The notes: a model not told the origin generated them from the sequence alone. Counted from the stretch's first letter, positions 45,532 through 54,645 are shown. The stretch is DNA of 64,000 nt from Barnesiella sp. WM24 (GCF_004570975.1 NZ_SPPC01000014.1:27753-91752); one strand, 5' to 3'. A program made the numbers and translations.

Positions 45532-47967
45532 ATGCGAAAAACAATCCTTACTATTGCATTGCTGGCGGTGACATTCCAGTCCCGCGCCGATGACAATCTG
45601 AGACTCGTATCCTCCACCCCTGCCTCGACATGGGTGGAGGCTTACCCTATCGGTAATTCGCGTCTCGGAGCAATGATCTACGGAGGTGTCGACTCCGATG
45701 AAATCCAGCTCAATGAAGAGACCTTCTGGTCAGGCAGTCCTTACAACAACAATAGCGAAAGAGGGCTTCAGCATCTTGACGAGATACGCGGTCTTGTATT
45801 TGACGACAAGTTCAGCGAGGCGGAAAAGCTGATAGGAGAAACGTATTTTACAGGGATCAACGGCATGCGCTATCTCCCCGCGGGAAGTCTCCGCCTTGAT
45901 TTCGGCGACCGTGGCGACGCGACATCCTATTCACGCGTGCTCGACCTTAACGACGCTGTAGCCACCACCCGGTACACTATAGGCGACGTCACCTATACAC
46001 GCACATCGTTTGCACCCCTCAACTACAATGCCATAATAATCCATATCACTGCGAGCCGCAAGGGGGCTCTCGACTTTAATATCGGCTATACGTCACCGCT
46101 TCCCTCGGAAGTCTCGGCCAAAGGCAACACCCTCGTGGCTAAATGTGACGGAGCCGACCATGAAGGAGTGAAGTCGGCACTGCGTGCCCAGATAAGGGTC
46201 AAAGCCGTGTCTGACGGCAAGGTGAGCGGCTCCGGCGGACGCCTGTCGGTAAAAGGAGCCGGCGAGGCTACGCTTTATATCACAGCGGCAACCAACTTCG
46301 TCAACTATGACGATGTAAGCGGCAACGAGACCAAGAAAACCGTCAGCGCGATAGCATCGGTGGCAAAGGTGCCCTACGAATCGCTGCTTGACGAGCATAT
46401 AAAAGCTTATACCAAGCAGTTTAACCGCGTAAGCCTTACATTGCCGTCGGTATCTGACGTTACCGATACACGCGACAGGCTCGTAAACTTCGCCAAAGAC
46501 AATGACCCGGCACTTGTCGCACTGATGTTCCAATATGGCAGGTATCTGCTCATCAGCTCTTCACAGCCCGGAGGCGAGCCGGCTAATCTTCAAGGCATAT
46601 GGAATGACCGTGAATATGCCCCCTGGGACAGCAAATTCACAATCAACATCAACACCGAGATGAATTACTGGCCTGCCGAAGTGACGGCACTGCCGGAGAC
46701 TCATGAACCGCTCTTTGACATGGTGGAAGACCTGTCAAAAACAGGAGTCGCGACAGCAAAGACCCTTTACGACGCAAATGGCTGGGTAGCCCACCACAAT
46801 ACCGACCTCTGGCGCGCGACAGGTCCCGTGGACGCAGCGCGTTACGGAATGTGGCCCAACGGCGGCGCATGGCTCACCACTCATCTCTGGCAACACTACC
46901 TGTTTACAGGCGACAAGGATTTCCTGAAACGCTATTATCCTGTAATGAAGGGTGCCGCTGATTTTTATCTCAGCCATCTCACTGAACACCCTCGCTACGG
47001 CTGGCTCGTCACAGCCCCCTCCATGTCACCTGAACATGGCTACGGAAAATCATCCATCACCGCAGGATGCACGATGGATAATCAGATTGCTTTTGACGCA
47101 CTGTCAAACGCCCTCAAGGCGGGTGAAATACTCGGCATAGCCGATAAATCTTACTCTGACTCTCTACGTGCTGCCATCGACAGGCTTCCCCCCATGCAGG
47201 TGGGCAGGTACGGACAGTTGCAGGAATGGCTCGTAGACGCCGATGACCCGACCGACCAACACCGCCATGTGTCACACCTGTACGGGCTATACCCGTCAAA
47301 CCAGATTTCGCCCTACTCCACCCCCGAGGCTTTCAAGGGAGCGATGAACACGCTGACTCAACGCGGCGACATGGCTACCGGATGGAGCATCGGCTGGAAG
47401 GTGAATCTGTGGGCGCGACTGCTCGACGGCAATCATGCCTACAAGATTATACAAAACCTCATGTCGCTGCTGCCCGATGACAGCAAAACGGCTGAATATC
47501 CTGACGGAAGGCTATATCCCAATCTGTTTGACGCTCATCCGCCGTTCCAGATCGACGGCAACTTCGGACTCACCGCCGGCATTGCCGAGATGTTGCTGCA
47601 AAGTCATGACGGTGCGCTGCATCTGCTGCCCGCTCTCCCCGACGCGTGGAAGTCGGGAGAAGTGAAAGGGCTGCGTGCGCGCGGCAACTTTGACGTCGAC
47701 ATGACATGGGACGACGGACAGCTGAAATACGCGTCAGTGACCTCGCGTTCGGGAGGAGTGCTGCGTGTGCGTTCCTACGTTCCGCTTACCGGCGACGGAT
47801 TGACCACAGCCACAGGCGAATGTCCCAATCCTCTTTACGCCCACTCTACCGTCAAGCCGGTAAAAGTAAGCGAAGAGTCATCACGTCAGTGGCCGGTAAT
47901 AAACCGCGTATATGAATATGACGTAACCACTGTCCCCGGACAGACAGTCAAACTATATCGTAAGTAA
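45532..47967 (+). CDS. GH95-family alpha-L-fucosidase/galactosidase
   Basis: An 811-residue secreted glycoside hydrolase with the GH95 layout: a signal peptide (ending QSRA), an N-terminal beta domain ([35 protein letters not shown]), a catalytic (alpha/alpha)6 barrel from about residue 300 ([38 protein letters not shown]) and a C-terminal beta domain. GH95 enzymes remove terminal alpha-1,2-L-fucose or alpha-L-galactose; in a pectin locus, L-Gal on side chains such as rhamnogalacturonan II is plausible but not shown. The next gene begins at the base after its stop. Confidence 0.92.
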   Translation: MRKTILTIALLAVTFQSRADDNLRLVSSTPASTWVEAYPIGNSRLGAMIYGGVDSDEIQLNEETFWSGSPYNNNSERGLQHLDEIRGLVFDDKFSEAEKLIGETYFTGINGMRYLPAGSLRLDFGDRGDATSYSRVLDLNDAVATTRYTIGDVTYTRTSFAPLNYNAIIIHITASRKGALDFNIGYTSPLPSEVSAKGNTLVAKCDGADHEGVKSALRAQIRVKAVSDGKVSGSGGRLSVKGAGEATLYITAATNFVNYDDVSGNETKKTVSAIASVAKVPYESLLDEHIKAYTKQFNRVSLTLPSVSDVTDTRDRLVNFAKDNDPALVALMFQYGRYLLISSSQPGGEPANLQGIWNDREYAPWDSKFTININTEMNYWPAEVTALPETHEPLFDMVEDLSKTGVATAKTLYDANGWVAHHNTDLWRATGPVDAARYGMWPNGGAWLTTHLWQHYLFTGDKDFLKRYYPVMKGAADFYLSHLTEHPRYGWLVTAPSMSPEHGYGKSSITAGCTMDNQIAFDALSNALKAGEILGIADKSYSDSLRAAIDRLPPMQVGRYGQLQEWLVDADDPTDQHRHVSHLYGLYPSNQISPYSTPEAFKGAMNTLTQRGDMATGWSIGWKVNLWARLLDGNHAYKIIQNLMSLLPDDSKTAEYPDGRLYPNLFDAHPPFQIDGNFGLTAGIAEMLLQSHDGALHLLPALPDAWKSGEVKGLRARGNFDVDMTWDDGQLKYASVTSRSGGVLRVRSYVPLTGDGLTTATGECPNPLYAHSTVKPVKVSEESSRQWPVINRVYEYDVTTVPGQTVKLYRK

Positions 47968-48957
47968 ATGAATCATAGACTTCTATTATCAATTGCGCTC
48001 TGCGTGACTGCTATTTTTGCAGTCGCGCAGTCGCGCGAAATTCCGCGTGACACCTCATTCACCGCGCGTTCAACCTATATCAAGGTCAAGAAAAATCATC
48101 CGGAGGCACGTCTCGTAGAGCCGCTGCTGCCCGAAGGTGTAAAAGCCATGGAAGATATAACTTACCGTCATCTTGACAACACTCCCTATGGCGACCGCGA
48201 CCTGCATGTCGACATATATCGCCCCGACGACGACAACCGCTATCCGGCGCTGCTGATGATTCACGGTGGCGGATGGCGCTCAGGCTCACGCGAACTGCAA
48301 CGCCCCCTTGCCATGCACATAGCTAAAGAGGGATATGTCACCGTGCCGGCGGAATACCGTCTCAGCCTTGAGGCAAAATATCCTGCGGCATTACATGACG
48401 TAAAGGCGGCGATAAGATGGCTCCGCGCCAATGCCGACCGATATGGCATAGACCCCGACAAAATCGCAGTATCGGGATGCTCGGCAGGCGGACAGCTCGC
48501 GGCACTTGCAGGAATAACCAACGGCTCTGAAAGACATGAAGGAGGCGACTATGACGTCACGAGCGACGTGCAGGCGATAGTCAACATCGACGGCATTGTC
48601 ACTTTCGTGTCACCTGAAAATATCGCCGATGCAGCCGAACGTCTCCGCAAGAAAGGGGAAATGCCGGTAAACGCGTTCTGGCTCGGGGGCATGTATGACA
48701 ACGCCACAGCCAACTGGGAAGAGGCTTCGGCAATAAAATGGGTCACCCGCCGCTCCGCGCCGATATGCTTTATCAACAGCCGGCTTCCGCGCTACCACGA
48801 CGGACGCGACCCGCTCTGCGAAATCTACGACAATCTCGGCATAGACCACGAGACCCATGAACTTGACTCTGACATCCATCCGTTCTGGTTTTTTGAAAGA
48901 TGGTTTGCACCGACTGTAAGACTCACCGTCGATTTCCTTGACAGGCATCTGAAATAA
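47968..48957 (+). CDS. Secreted alpha/beta hydrolase (carbohydrate esterase)
   Basis: A 329-residue BD-FAE-like esterase. A signal peptide (ending FAVA) is followed by the hydrolase core with oxyanion motif MIHGGGWRSGS, nucleophile S172 in GCSAGGQ and the late DIHPFWFFERW region that should hold the catalytic His. It is a second esterase of the locus, about 24 percent longer than the one at 30489, and is directly adjacent to the GH95 gene (no spacer), so the two are one transcript. Likely substrates are acetyl or methyl esters on pectin (inference). Confidence 0.87.
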   Translation: MNHRLLLSIALCVTAIFAVAQSREIPRDTSFTARSTYIKVKKNHPEARLVEPLLPEGVKAMEDITYRHLDNTPYGDRDLHVDIYRPDDDNRYPALLMIHGGGWRSGSRELQRPLAMHIAKEGYVTVPAEYRLSLEAKYPAALHDVKAAIRWLRANADRYGIDPDKIAVSGCSAGGQLAALAGITNGSERHEGGDYDVTSDVQAIVNIDGIVTFVSPENIADAAERLRKKGEMPVNAFWLGGMYDNATANWEEASAIKWVTRRSAPICFINSRLPRYHDGRDPLCEIYDNLGIDHETHELDSDIHPFWFFERWFAPTVRLTVDFLDRHLK

Positions 48958-48990
48958 CAAACAAGCCTGCCGCCACGTTATAATCATGAC

Positions 48991-49401
48991 ATGACTGACG
49001 TGATGACACCGGAACAGCGCCATAAATGCATGGCTGCAATAAAGGGGCGCGACACGAAACCGGAATTAATCGTACGCCGGTTTCTGCACGCCCGCGGTCT
49101 GCGCTACAGGCTGAATAACCGAAATCTGCCCGGCACTCCCGACATTGTACTGAAAAAATACCGCACAGTCATCTTTATCGACGGATGTTTCTGGCACGGA
49201 CATGAAGGATGCCGACAATTCAAGCTACCCAAAAGCAACACCGACTTCTGGCGTCACAAAATCAACATGAACATCGCGCGCGACTACCGCGCCAACGTTG
49301 AGCTGCGTCTACTCGGCTGGCGTGTAATCAGAGTGTGGGAGTGTGAAATCCGCCCACAATCCACCGCCTCGACGCGCCTCGAATCGCTCTACCGCAGCTG
49401 A
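48991..49401 (+). CDS. vsr: Vsr-type DNA mismatch endonuclease
   Basis: A 136-residue very-short-patch-repair endonuclease. Family motifs are MTPEQRHKCMAAIKGRDTKP, PGTPDIVLKKYRTVIFIDG with the catalytic Asp, and FWHGHEGC with the zinc-binding His/Cys. In other bacteria Vsr nicks next to T:G mismatches that arise from deamination of 5-methylcytosine made by Dcm-type methylases. No cytosine methylase is in this window, so the gene is an orphan here. It starts 33 bases after the esterase, yet its role is unrelated to pectin use. Confidence 0.93.
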   Translation: MTDVMTPEQRHKCMAAIKGRDTKPELIVRRFLHARGLRYRLNNRNLPGTPDIVLKKYRTVIFIDGCFWHGHEGCRQFKLPKSNTDFWRHKINMNIARDYRANVELRLLGWRVIRVWECEIRPQSTASTRLESLYRS

Positions 49402-49487
49402 ACCCCTCACCACGCTCAACCCCTGACTGACGACAAATCTCCATATTCACCCGAGACAACGCAGCCAGCCCAAATCAGCGATATTTT

Positions 49488-49532
49488 CGAAGAATCCAAA
49501 TAGAAACGCACAGTTTTTATTTGGATTCTTCG
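49488..49532. repeat. 15-bp perfect inverted repeat
   Basis: CGAAGAATCCAAATA (49488-49502) and its exact complement (49518-49532) with a 15-nt loop; the pairing continues imperfectly to CGAT/ATCG outside. No U-run follows, so it is not a plain terminator. Confidence 0.6.
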
Positions 49533-49675
49533 GCTTAATCGTTGATTGCAGAGTCACGCAGAAGTAAAACATTGTTGACTAATGATGAAACATAATAACA
49601 GTGACCGGATTAGTTTTGCGACTAACCGAAACAAAGCCTCATATAAAGTCTTATATATCAAACAAATCCTCCTTC

Positions 49676-49708
49676 ATTTATCGCAAATTTGGATAAATTG
49701 CGATAAAT
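49676..49708 (+). promoter_or_regulatory. Inverted repeat overlapping the Fic promoter, operator candidate
   Basis: ATTTATCGCAA (49676-49686) and TTGCGATAAAT (49698-49708) are perfect 11-bp complements. They surround the -33 element, so a bound protein could block transcription. The Fic protein has a C-terminal winged-helix domain, which makes self-regulation possible. Confidence 0.55.
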
Positions 49709-49719
49709 TGCTATATTTG
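49688..49719 (+). promoter_or_regulatory. Promoter of the Fic gene
   Basis: TTTG (49688-49691), 20 nt, TATATTTG (49712-49719), 17 bases before the start codon. Confidence 0.7.
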
Positions 49720-49736
49720 CATCCAAATATGTTATT

Positions 49737-51041
49737 ATGATCGAACAACCTCCTCATACTACGACAGATACGACAGACACTTCTAATGAATCTGAGGAAT
49801 TGAAGAATCTTATTTCCTCAATCAACAGTAGATATCTATATTGGAGCGATGTCAAATATCGTATGCCTTCAGGCATGACGGATATTGAATTATGGAGCAA
49901 AGTTAAATCAGTGAGAAATCTAACAGATGTCAAGGTGTGGACTCAAAATAATATTCATTTCTCTCTGACAAATACAATGCAGAAGCTATGCCATGAGTTT
50001 GATATGAATTTTGGCGGTTCATGGGGTGCTTCCAAGATTTTCCCGGACGATAAGATAACACAGGAATTATATCTCATCAGTTCCATTATGGAGGAGGCCA
50101 TCGCCTCAAGCCAAATGGAGGGTGCCGCCACAACACGTGAAGCAGCAAAGGAGATGCTCCGTAAAAAGATTTCTCCCAAAGATAAAAGTCAGCGCATGAT
50201 TTTAAACAACTACAATACTATTAATTTCATTAGAGATCATGCAAAAGAATCGTTGACCCCTACATTTATAATGCAAATCCATGGGATGATGACAGAAAAC
50301 GCGTTTGATATTCAGGATGCAGCCGGTCGTCTAAGACGAGAAGATGAAAACATTGTGGTTGGCAACGGCATAACAGGCGAAATCGTACATACACCCCCGG
50401 CTGCAGAGTGCCTAAATGAGTTCTTGAACAATTTATGCACTTTTTTCAATGATGACAATACTGAGATTTTCATTCATCCGATAATTAAGGCAATAACAGT
50501 ACACTTCCTTGTAGGCTATTACCACCCTTTTGCTGATGGCAATGGTCGCACCGCAAGAGCTTTGTTCTATTGGTATATGATGAAATCAAATTATTGGCTC
50601 GTGCAATATTTATCTATTTCCCGCATTATTAAAGGCTCCAAGAGAGCTTATGAGAAGGCATTTCTTTATTCTGAATCTGATGGCAATGATATAGGATATT
50701 TCGTACAATACAATTTAGACGTGCTTCTTAAATCTTTTGATGCACTTAGTCTATATATCAAACGCAAAAATAACGAGAAAAAGAAATCTGAAAAACTTTT
50801 GCATCTTGGCAACATTACGGCACGTCAGGCTGAAATCTTGAGTATCTATATAGAAAACCCTGATATTGTGCTTGTCTCAACTGATATTGTAGGTAAATTC
50901 GGGGTTACACACAATACCGCGAAATCAGATTTAAGAAACCTGACCGAAAAAGGTTATCTGAGTGAAATCAGCTTGAACGGCAGAACAAAAGGCTATATAC
51001 GCTCTTCCAATTTTGAACAGATGGTGAGTAGAATCAGATAA
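49737..51041 (+). CDS. Fic-domain protein with N-terminal inhibitory motif and C-terminal HTH
   Basis: A 434-residue Fic protein, likely an AMP-transferase acting on a protein target. The Fic motif is HPFADGNGRTAR starting at H263. The N-terminal helix has SSQMEG, matching the self-inhibitory (S/T)xxxE(G/N) motif of class II Fic proteins, so activity should be off until released. The C-terminal 70 residues look like a winged helix (ILSIYIENPDIVLVSTDIVG, then VTHNTAKSDLRNL). Coding sequence is AT-rich compared with both sides, and 13-bp direct repeats flank it, which suggests acquisition. It has no partner antitoxin gene. Confidence 0.9.
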   Translation: MIEQPPHTTTDTTDTSNESEELKNLISSINSRYLYWSDVKYRMPSGMTDIELWSKVKSVRNLTDVKVWTQNNIHFSLTNTMQKLCHEFDMNFGGSWGASKIFPDDKITQELYLISSIMEEAIASSQMEGAATTREAAKEMLRKKISPKDKSQRMILNNYNTINFIRDHAKESLTPTFIMQIHGMMTENAFDIQDAAGRLRREDENIVVGNGITGEIVHTPPAAECLNEFLNNLCTFFNDDNTEIFIHPIIKAITVHFLVGYYHPFADGNGRTARALFYWYMMKSNYWLVQYLSISRIIKGSKRAYEKAFLYSESDGNDIGYFVQYNLDVLLKSFDALSLYIKRKNNEKKKSEKLLHLGNITARQAEILSIYIENPDIVLVSTDIVGKFGVTHNTAKSDLRNLTEKGYLSEISLNGRTKGYIRSSNFEQMVSRIR

Positions 51042-51116
51042 GGCGTTATCGCAAATTTTGCTGCAATCTGAAACAGCGAGGGTAGATGGGCTGCGATGGA
51101 GCGGGGTATATAACGC

Positions 51117-51150
51117 AAAAAAGGTCGAGCCTCTCGGCTGGACCTTTTTT
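51117..51150. terminator. Terminator of the tRNA-Tyr/Gly unit
   Basis: AAAAAAGGTC pairs with GACCTTTTTT, continued by AGCC/GGCT around a TCTC loop with one mismatch. It has U-runs in both directions and sits right after tRNA-Gly on the minus strand. Confidence 0.82.
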
Positions 51151-51151
51151 G

Positions 51152-51224
51152 AGCGGAAGACGAGGCTCAAACTCGCGACCCTCAGCTTGGAAGGCTGATG
51201 CTCTATCAACTGAGCTACTTCCGC
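51152..51224 (-). tRNA. tRNA-Gly (TCC)
   Basis: On the minus strand: acceptor GCGGAAG/CTTCCGC, D arm GCTC...GAGC, anticodon loop CTTCCAA (anticodon TCC), T loop TTTGAGC, discriminator T. CCA is not encoded. It lies 19 bases after tRNA-Tyr in the same unit. Confidence 0.95.
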
Positions 51225-51243
51225 AGATATAATAGTAGTAGCG

Positions 51244-51326
51244 TGGGCGAAGATGGATTCGAACCACCGAAGGCATAAGCCAGCAGATTTACAGTCTGCC
51301 CCATTTGGCCACTCTGGTATTCGCCC
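51244..51326 (-). tRNA. tRNA-Tyr (GTA)
   Basis: A class II tRNA of 83 bases: acceptor GGGCGAA/TTCGCCC, anticodon loop CTGTAAA with anticodon GTA, a long variable arm and T loop TTCGAAT. It is the first gene of the Tyr-Gly tRNA unit. Confidence 0.96.
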
Positions 51327-51343
51327 ATTCCCTTAACGGGATT

Positions 51344-51375
51344 GCAAAGTTAGTTATAACTTTCTTACTTTGCAA
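51344..51375 (-). promoter_or_regulatory. Promoter of the tRNA-Tyr/Gly unit
   Basis: On the minus strand TTG (51373-51375), 20 nt, TAACTTTGC (51344-51352), 18 bases before tRNA-Tyr. It overlaps the last codons of ribH. Confidence 0.75.
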
Positions 51376-51833
51376 GAAAAATCTATCATTTTTATTGCAG
51401 CCTCCGCAGCTTCGGTGCCTTTATTACCGAGTTTTCCACCTGCGCGGTCGATAGCATCCTGCTCTGTATCAACTGTAAGCACCCCGAAAATAACGGGAGT
51501 CTTGCCCTTCGCATTCAGTCGGGTCACGCCCTGCGTGACGCTGTCACACACGTAGTCAAAGTGAGGAGTGCCACCGCGTATCACGCATCCAAACACGATT
51601 ACGGCATCATATTCCTTGACAAGCGCGGCTGCTCCATAGGTAAGTTCGACCGCACCCGGCACATGATAGCAATCATAGGCAACTCCGTTTTCTTTAAGCA
51701 GCGCCACCGCGCCCTCGGTAAGCGCCTCGGTAACGTGAGAGTTCCACTCGGCAGTCACTATCGCCACCTTTGTATTCTTATCCAGTACGGGCAGTCCTCC
51801 ATGAGGAGCGCCGGAAGCTAATGCTGTTGACAT
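51354..51833 (-). CDS. ribH: 6,7-dimethyl-8-ribityllumazine synthase
   Basis: A 159-residue lumazine synthase that condenses 5-amino-6-ribitylamino-uracil with dihydroxybutanone phosphate in riboflavin synthesis. Family blocks: VTAEWNSHVTEAL, VPGAVELTYGAA, VIVFGCVIRGGTPHFDYVC with the catalytic His, and VIFGVLTVDTEQDAIDRAGG. It assembles into a 60-subunit or pentameric shell in other bacteria. The TPR gene 64 bases upstream is on the same strand. Confidence 0.97.
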   Translation of the reverse strand: MSTALASGAPHGGLPVLDKNTKVAIVTAEWNSHVTEALTEGAVALLKENGVAYDCYHVPGAVELTYGAAALVKEYDAVIVFGCVIRGGTPHFDYVCDSVTQGVTRLNAKGKTPVIFGVLTVDTEQDAIDRAGGKLGNKGTEAAEAAIKMIDFSCKVRKL

Positions 51834-51897
51834 AATCTATTAAATTTTTATTTTTCTACTTTTTATTCACGATAACGCTTTACGACATCCATCCGCC

Positions 51898-52899
51898 TCA
51901 GCTGCGCGAAAACAGTTTGTGCCAGCCGGCAAGAAAATCGTTAAGCGAAAAAGTCTTTTCGTCGATAAGATGCTCTATGCGCGCAATCTGAACCTCATCG
52001 CCCGACTTACGCACATTCTGAAGAAGCGACCGGAGAAGATGCACACCTTTCTGCCTTGTCGAGAAATTGCGTGACAACGCATCGCCAAGCATCACCGACA
52101 CATTTAATTTACGGGACGTAAATGAGTCATCAACCTTGTCAAGATATTTCAGCGCACGGCTCAGATAGCGCACAGCCTCCCTCGACCTGTCAAGTTTCAG
52201 CAAAGTGTCGGCCTCCTTGACAAGCGAATCGACAAGCCTGTTCACTGCGGCAGGCGCGCCTGTGGCGGCATTTGCCAGATAAGTGGAGGTCGCCACCTGA
52301 TAATGGGCAAGCATATTGACCTGCCTGATGCGCGAGCGATAGATGGATGTAGCCGCGTTCATCACGTTGACATGGGCCGACGCATAACGCTCCGGTGAGT
52401 TTTCGGCAAGAGAGGCATAGAGCGTCATCGCCTTGTCAAGCATGCGCTCGGCGGCACGATATTCATTTCGGGCGGCATGCAGGAAAGCGAGGTCGTAAAG
52501 CAGCGCGGCAAGCACGCTCTTAAAACCGGCGTCTTTTCTTTTTTGCACGCCGGCAAGAAGCCGGAGAGCATCGGTTATGCCGGCGAGCGCCCTGTCGGAG
52601 TCGCCAAGCTCTATCAATGCCGCCGCAACCACCTGCATCAGAGCCGCACGCACCACAATATCATCGCCACTGCGGTCGATTGAGGCGATTGCCGTAATAA
52701 ACCCGATGGCATCATCGGCATTCCCGGCGTCAATCGCCTGACGCATATATGCACTTACCGTGTTATATGCCTCATCAAATGACATTGATTCGAGAAGCCG
52801 GCAGGCTTCATCGACACTTTTACCGCAAAGCCGGCTGCTGTCGACAAGCCCCCTGTTTATAAATCCTGATTCAAGCGATGTCGATTTCATAAGCGTCAC
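51898..52899 (-). CDS. TPR-like helical repeat protein
   Basis: A 333-residue, Ala- and Leu-rich all-helical protein with TPR-like repeats (ALLYDLAFLHAARNEYRAAE, SREAVRYLSRALKYLDKVDD). No signal peptide or membrane segment. It starts with the 4-base ATGA overlap at the stop of the PfkB-type gene, so the two proteins are translated together and may bind each other (inference). The function is unknown. Met4 could be the true start, at the cost of the overlap. Confidence 0.75.
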   Translation of the reverse strand: MTLMKSTSLESGFINRGLVDSSRLCGKSVDEACRLLESMSFDEAYNTVSAYMRQAIDAGNADDAIGFITAIASIDRSGDDIVVRAALMQVVAAALIELGDSDRALAGITDALRLLAGVQKRKDAGFKSVLAALLYDLAFLHAARNEYRAAERMLDKAMTLYASLAENSPERYASAHVNVMNAATSIYRSRIRQVNMLAHYQVATSTYLANAATGAPAAVNRLVDSLVKEADTLLKLDRSREAVRYLSRALKYLDKVDDSFTSRKLNVSVMLGDALSRNFSTRQKGVHLLRSLLQNVRKSGDEVQIARIEHLIDEKTFSLNDFLAGWHKLFSRS

Positions 52900-53912
52900 G
52901 ACTCTTTTATCGGAAGCAGCCCGTCAAATGTCCGCGATGCCTTAGCCGCCATCTCCGACGCCTCGTCAATCACAGCCATCATCGTCTCCCGGCTTATGCG
53001 TTCATTCAGCATGCCATGTTTTCCCTCAAGCTGCGAAAGCAACTGAGCTACAGGCTGTCCGGTCTCCTGGGCAAGCTGGGTAAGTGTATGCATCACCGCC
53101 TCACCCTCTCCGCTGAGGGTAAACCGGGTTATATCGTTTTTAATCATCGCGTCAATAACGCCGGTAATCGCCCCTACACTCCATGCAAAGCGGTTGTCGC
53201 CCATCTCCACTCCGGTCTCGACCATCTCCTTGTCATGATAATAACGCAATCGGGCATTGTCGCGGTCTATGTTTATAAAGTCATGGGCATAAAAGCTGAT
53301 ATGATTCTTATAGGCCGCGGCATCATCGGGAGTGCGGAATATTGTGTTCAGGTCCCTGTTGCGGGTAATCACGACATCGGCAATCTCAAAATTTTCAAGA
53401 ATCGCCGGCATGACCCTGGTTATGCGCGGTTCCTTTTCAGGAGCAAACCCCGGCACATACAGGATGATAGCCTTGCGTTCGGAGGCGTGTTTCACTATCT
53501 CGAAAAGATGAGGCCTCACCCTCGGGTCAATGGCATAAAAACCACCGAATATCAGGATGTCATCTTTGTCGATACGGGGCCACACCACGTCAAAGCTGTC
53601 ATTGTTGTAACGTCCGTAGCGCACAATCTGAGGCATCCCGTCACTTTCACGGAATATGAATGAAGAAGGCGTGACACCCTCCGTATAGCGGTCGATGTGG
53701 TCGACTGAGACACGACTCGATTTCAGCGAGTCGATAATCATGTCGCCTACCCGGTCACGGGCAGCCTCGCCGACAAAACTGACTTCCCTGCCTATGCGTC
53801 CGAGATTGGCTGCGACATTAAGGATAAGCCCTCCGGGCAATGATGCGCGGGGCACATCGCCGTCAAACAGAATGTCGAGTACACACTCGCCTATTGCTAT
53901 AATCTTTCTCAT
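52896..53912 (-). CDS. PfkB-fold protein lacking the usual catalytic Asp
   Basis: A 338-residue protein of the ribokinase/PfkB superfamily: IIAIGECVLDILFDGDVPRA, then PGGLILNVAANLGRIG and FVGEAARDRVGDMI are the N-terminal sugar-kinase blocks. In the C-terminal signature, where kinases read GAGDAFVGAI, this protein reads NRFAWSVGAI, so the catalytic Asp is aligned with Ala by hand alignment. It may be a sugar-binding pseudokinase or use another base. It lies between a SIS isomerase (15-base gap) and the TPR protein (4-base overlap), which suggests one operon and a shared role. Confidence 0.82.
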   Translation of the reverse strand: MRKIIAIGECVLDILFDGDVPRASLPGGLILNVAANLGRIGREVSFVGEAARDRVGDMIIDSLKSSRVSVDHIDRYTEGVTPSSFIFRESDGMPQIVRYGRYNNDSFDVVWPRIDKDDILIFGGFYAIDPRVRPHLFEIVKHASERKAIILYVPGFAPEKEPRITRVMPAILENFEIADVVITRNRDLNTIFRTPDDAAAYKNHISFYAHDFINIDRDNARLRYYHDKEMVETGVEMGDNRFAWSVGAITGVIDAMIKNDITRFTLSGEGEAVMHTLTQLAQETGQPVAQLLSQLEGKHGMLNERISRETMMAVIDEASEMAAKASRTFDGLLPIKES

Positions 53913-53927
53913 CTCGTCAAAGGTTAA

Positions 53928-54539
53928 TTATGATTCGTCAGCACGCGATTTAGAGCCAAGGTAGCCGCCGTGATGGCGCAAGGCATATTCCCGGCGGGTA
54001 AATCCTGAAAGGCGCATGACATTGACTACAAGGACATCACCGATCACAGTCATCATGGTGGTCGAGGTGGTAGGTGTCAGTCCAAGCGGACACACCTCTG
54101 GCGACCCTCCGGTCGACAGGGTGACATCGGCGATTGCTGCAAGCTCGCTGTCGGGATTTCCTGTGATTACAATCAGCGGAAGTCCGGGATAAAGGTTATG
54201 GGCAAGACTCACCAGGTCGATAATCTCCCGCGTCTTGCCGGAATTGGATATGAGCAGCATCACGTCGTTTGGCTGAATCACGCCAAGGTCGCCGTGCTGC
54301 GCCTCCGCGGGATGCAGGTTGACTGACGGGGTGCCGGTCGAGCAGAAAGTAGTGGCGATATTCATAGCTATCTGCCCTGCCTTTCCCATGCCTGACGTAA
54401 CCACCTTTCCTCCACGGCGATGGACATGCTCAAGTATAAGCCTCACCGCTTCGTCATATGCCGGAGTCACCGGTATATTGGATATCGCGCGGCTTTCACA
54501 ATCGAGGATGTCGCGCATGGATTGCTGTATATCTGTCAT
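53928..54539 (-). CDS. SIS-domain sugar-phosphate isomerase (KdsD-like)
   Basis: A 203-residue SIS protein. The start at 54539 (MTDIQQSMRDILDCESRAI) fits the family; the frame continues to 54566. Motifs are TSGMGKAGQIAMNIA, STGTPSVNLHPAEAQHGDLG and LISNSGKTREIIDL, close to arabinose-5-phosphate isomerase, which supplies Kdo synthesis, but without the C-terminal CBS pair of E. coli KdsD. Short CBS-less forms are common in Bacteroidales. A -7 box (TATCTTTG, 54564-54571) precedes it. It heads the run with the PfkB-fold and TPR genes. Confidence 0.88.
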   Translation of the reverse strand: MTDIQQSMRDILDCESRAISNIPVTPAYDEAVRLILEHVHRRGGKVVTSGMGKAGQIAMNIATTFCSTGTPSVNLHPAEAQHGDLGVIQPNDVMLLISNSGKTREIIDLVSLAHNLYPGLPLIVITGNPDSELAAIADVTLSTGGSPEVCPLGLTPTTSTTMMTVIGDVLVVNVMRLSGFTRREYALRHHGGYLGSKSRADES

Positions 54540-54563
54540 ATTCTCAGAATTGTTTCTTAAACA

Positions 54564-54571
54564 CAAAGATA
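54564..54571 (-). promoter_or_regulatory. -7 box of the SIS-PfkB-TPR operon
   Basis: TATCTTTG on the minus strand, about 25 bases before the start at 54539. It supports that start over the one at 54566. The -33 element is unclear. Confidence 0.5.
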
Positions 54572-54645
54572 GTTATTTTTATGCAAACCATGCCTCACGA
54601 TTGCAAATTCTTGCTTTTCCTCCATCCGCGCCATCGCCTGATGCC

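Larger units (their letters stand above)
49402..49736. other. Intergenic region between vsr and the Fic gene
   Basis: 335 bases without a gene. It holds a 15-bp perfect inverted repeat (49488-49532), a shorter inverted repeat at 49676-49708 overlapping the Fic promoter, and one copy of a 13-bp direct repeat whose other copy follows the Fic gene. Confidence 0.7.
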
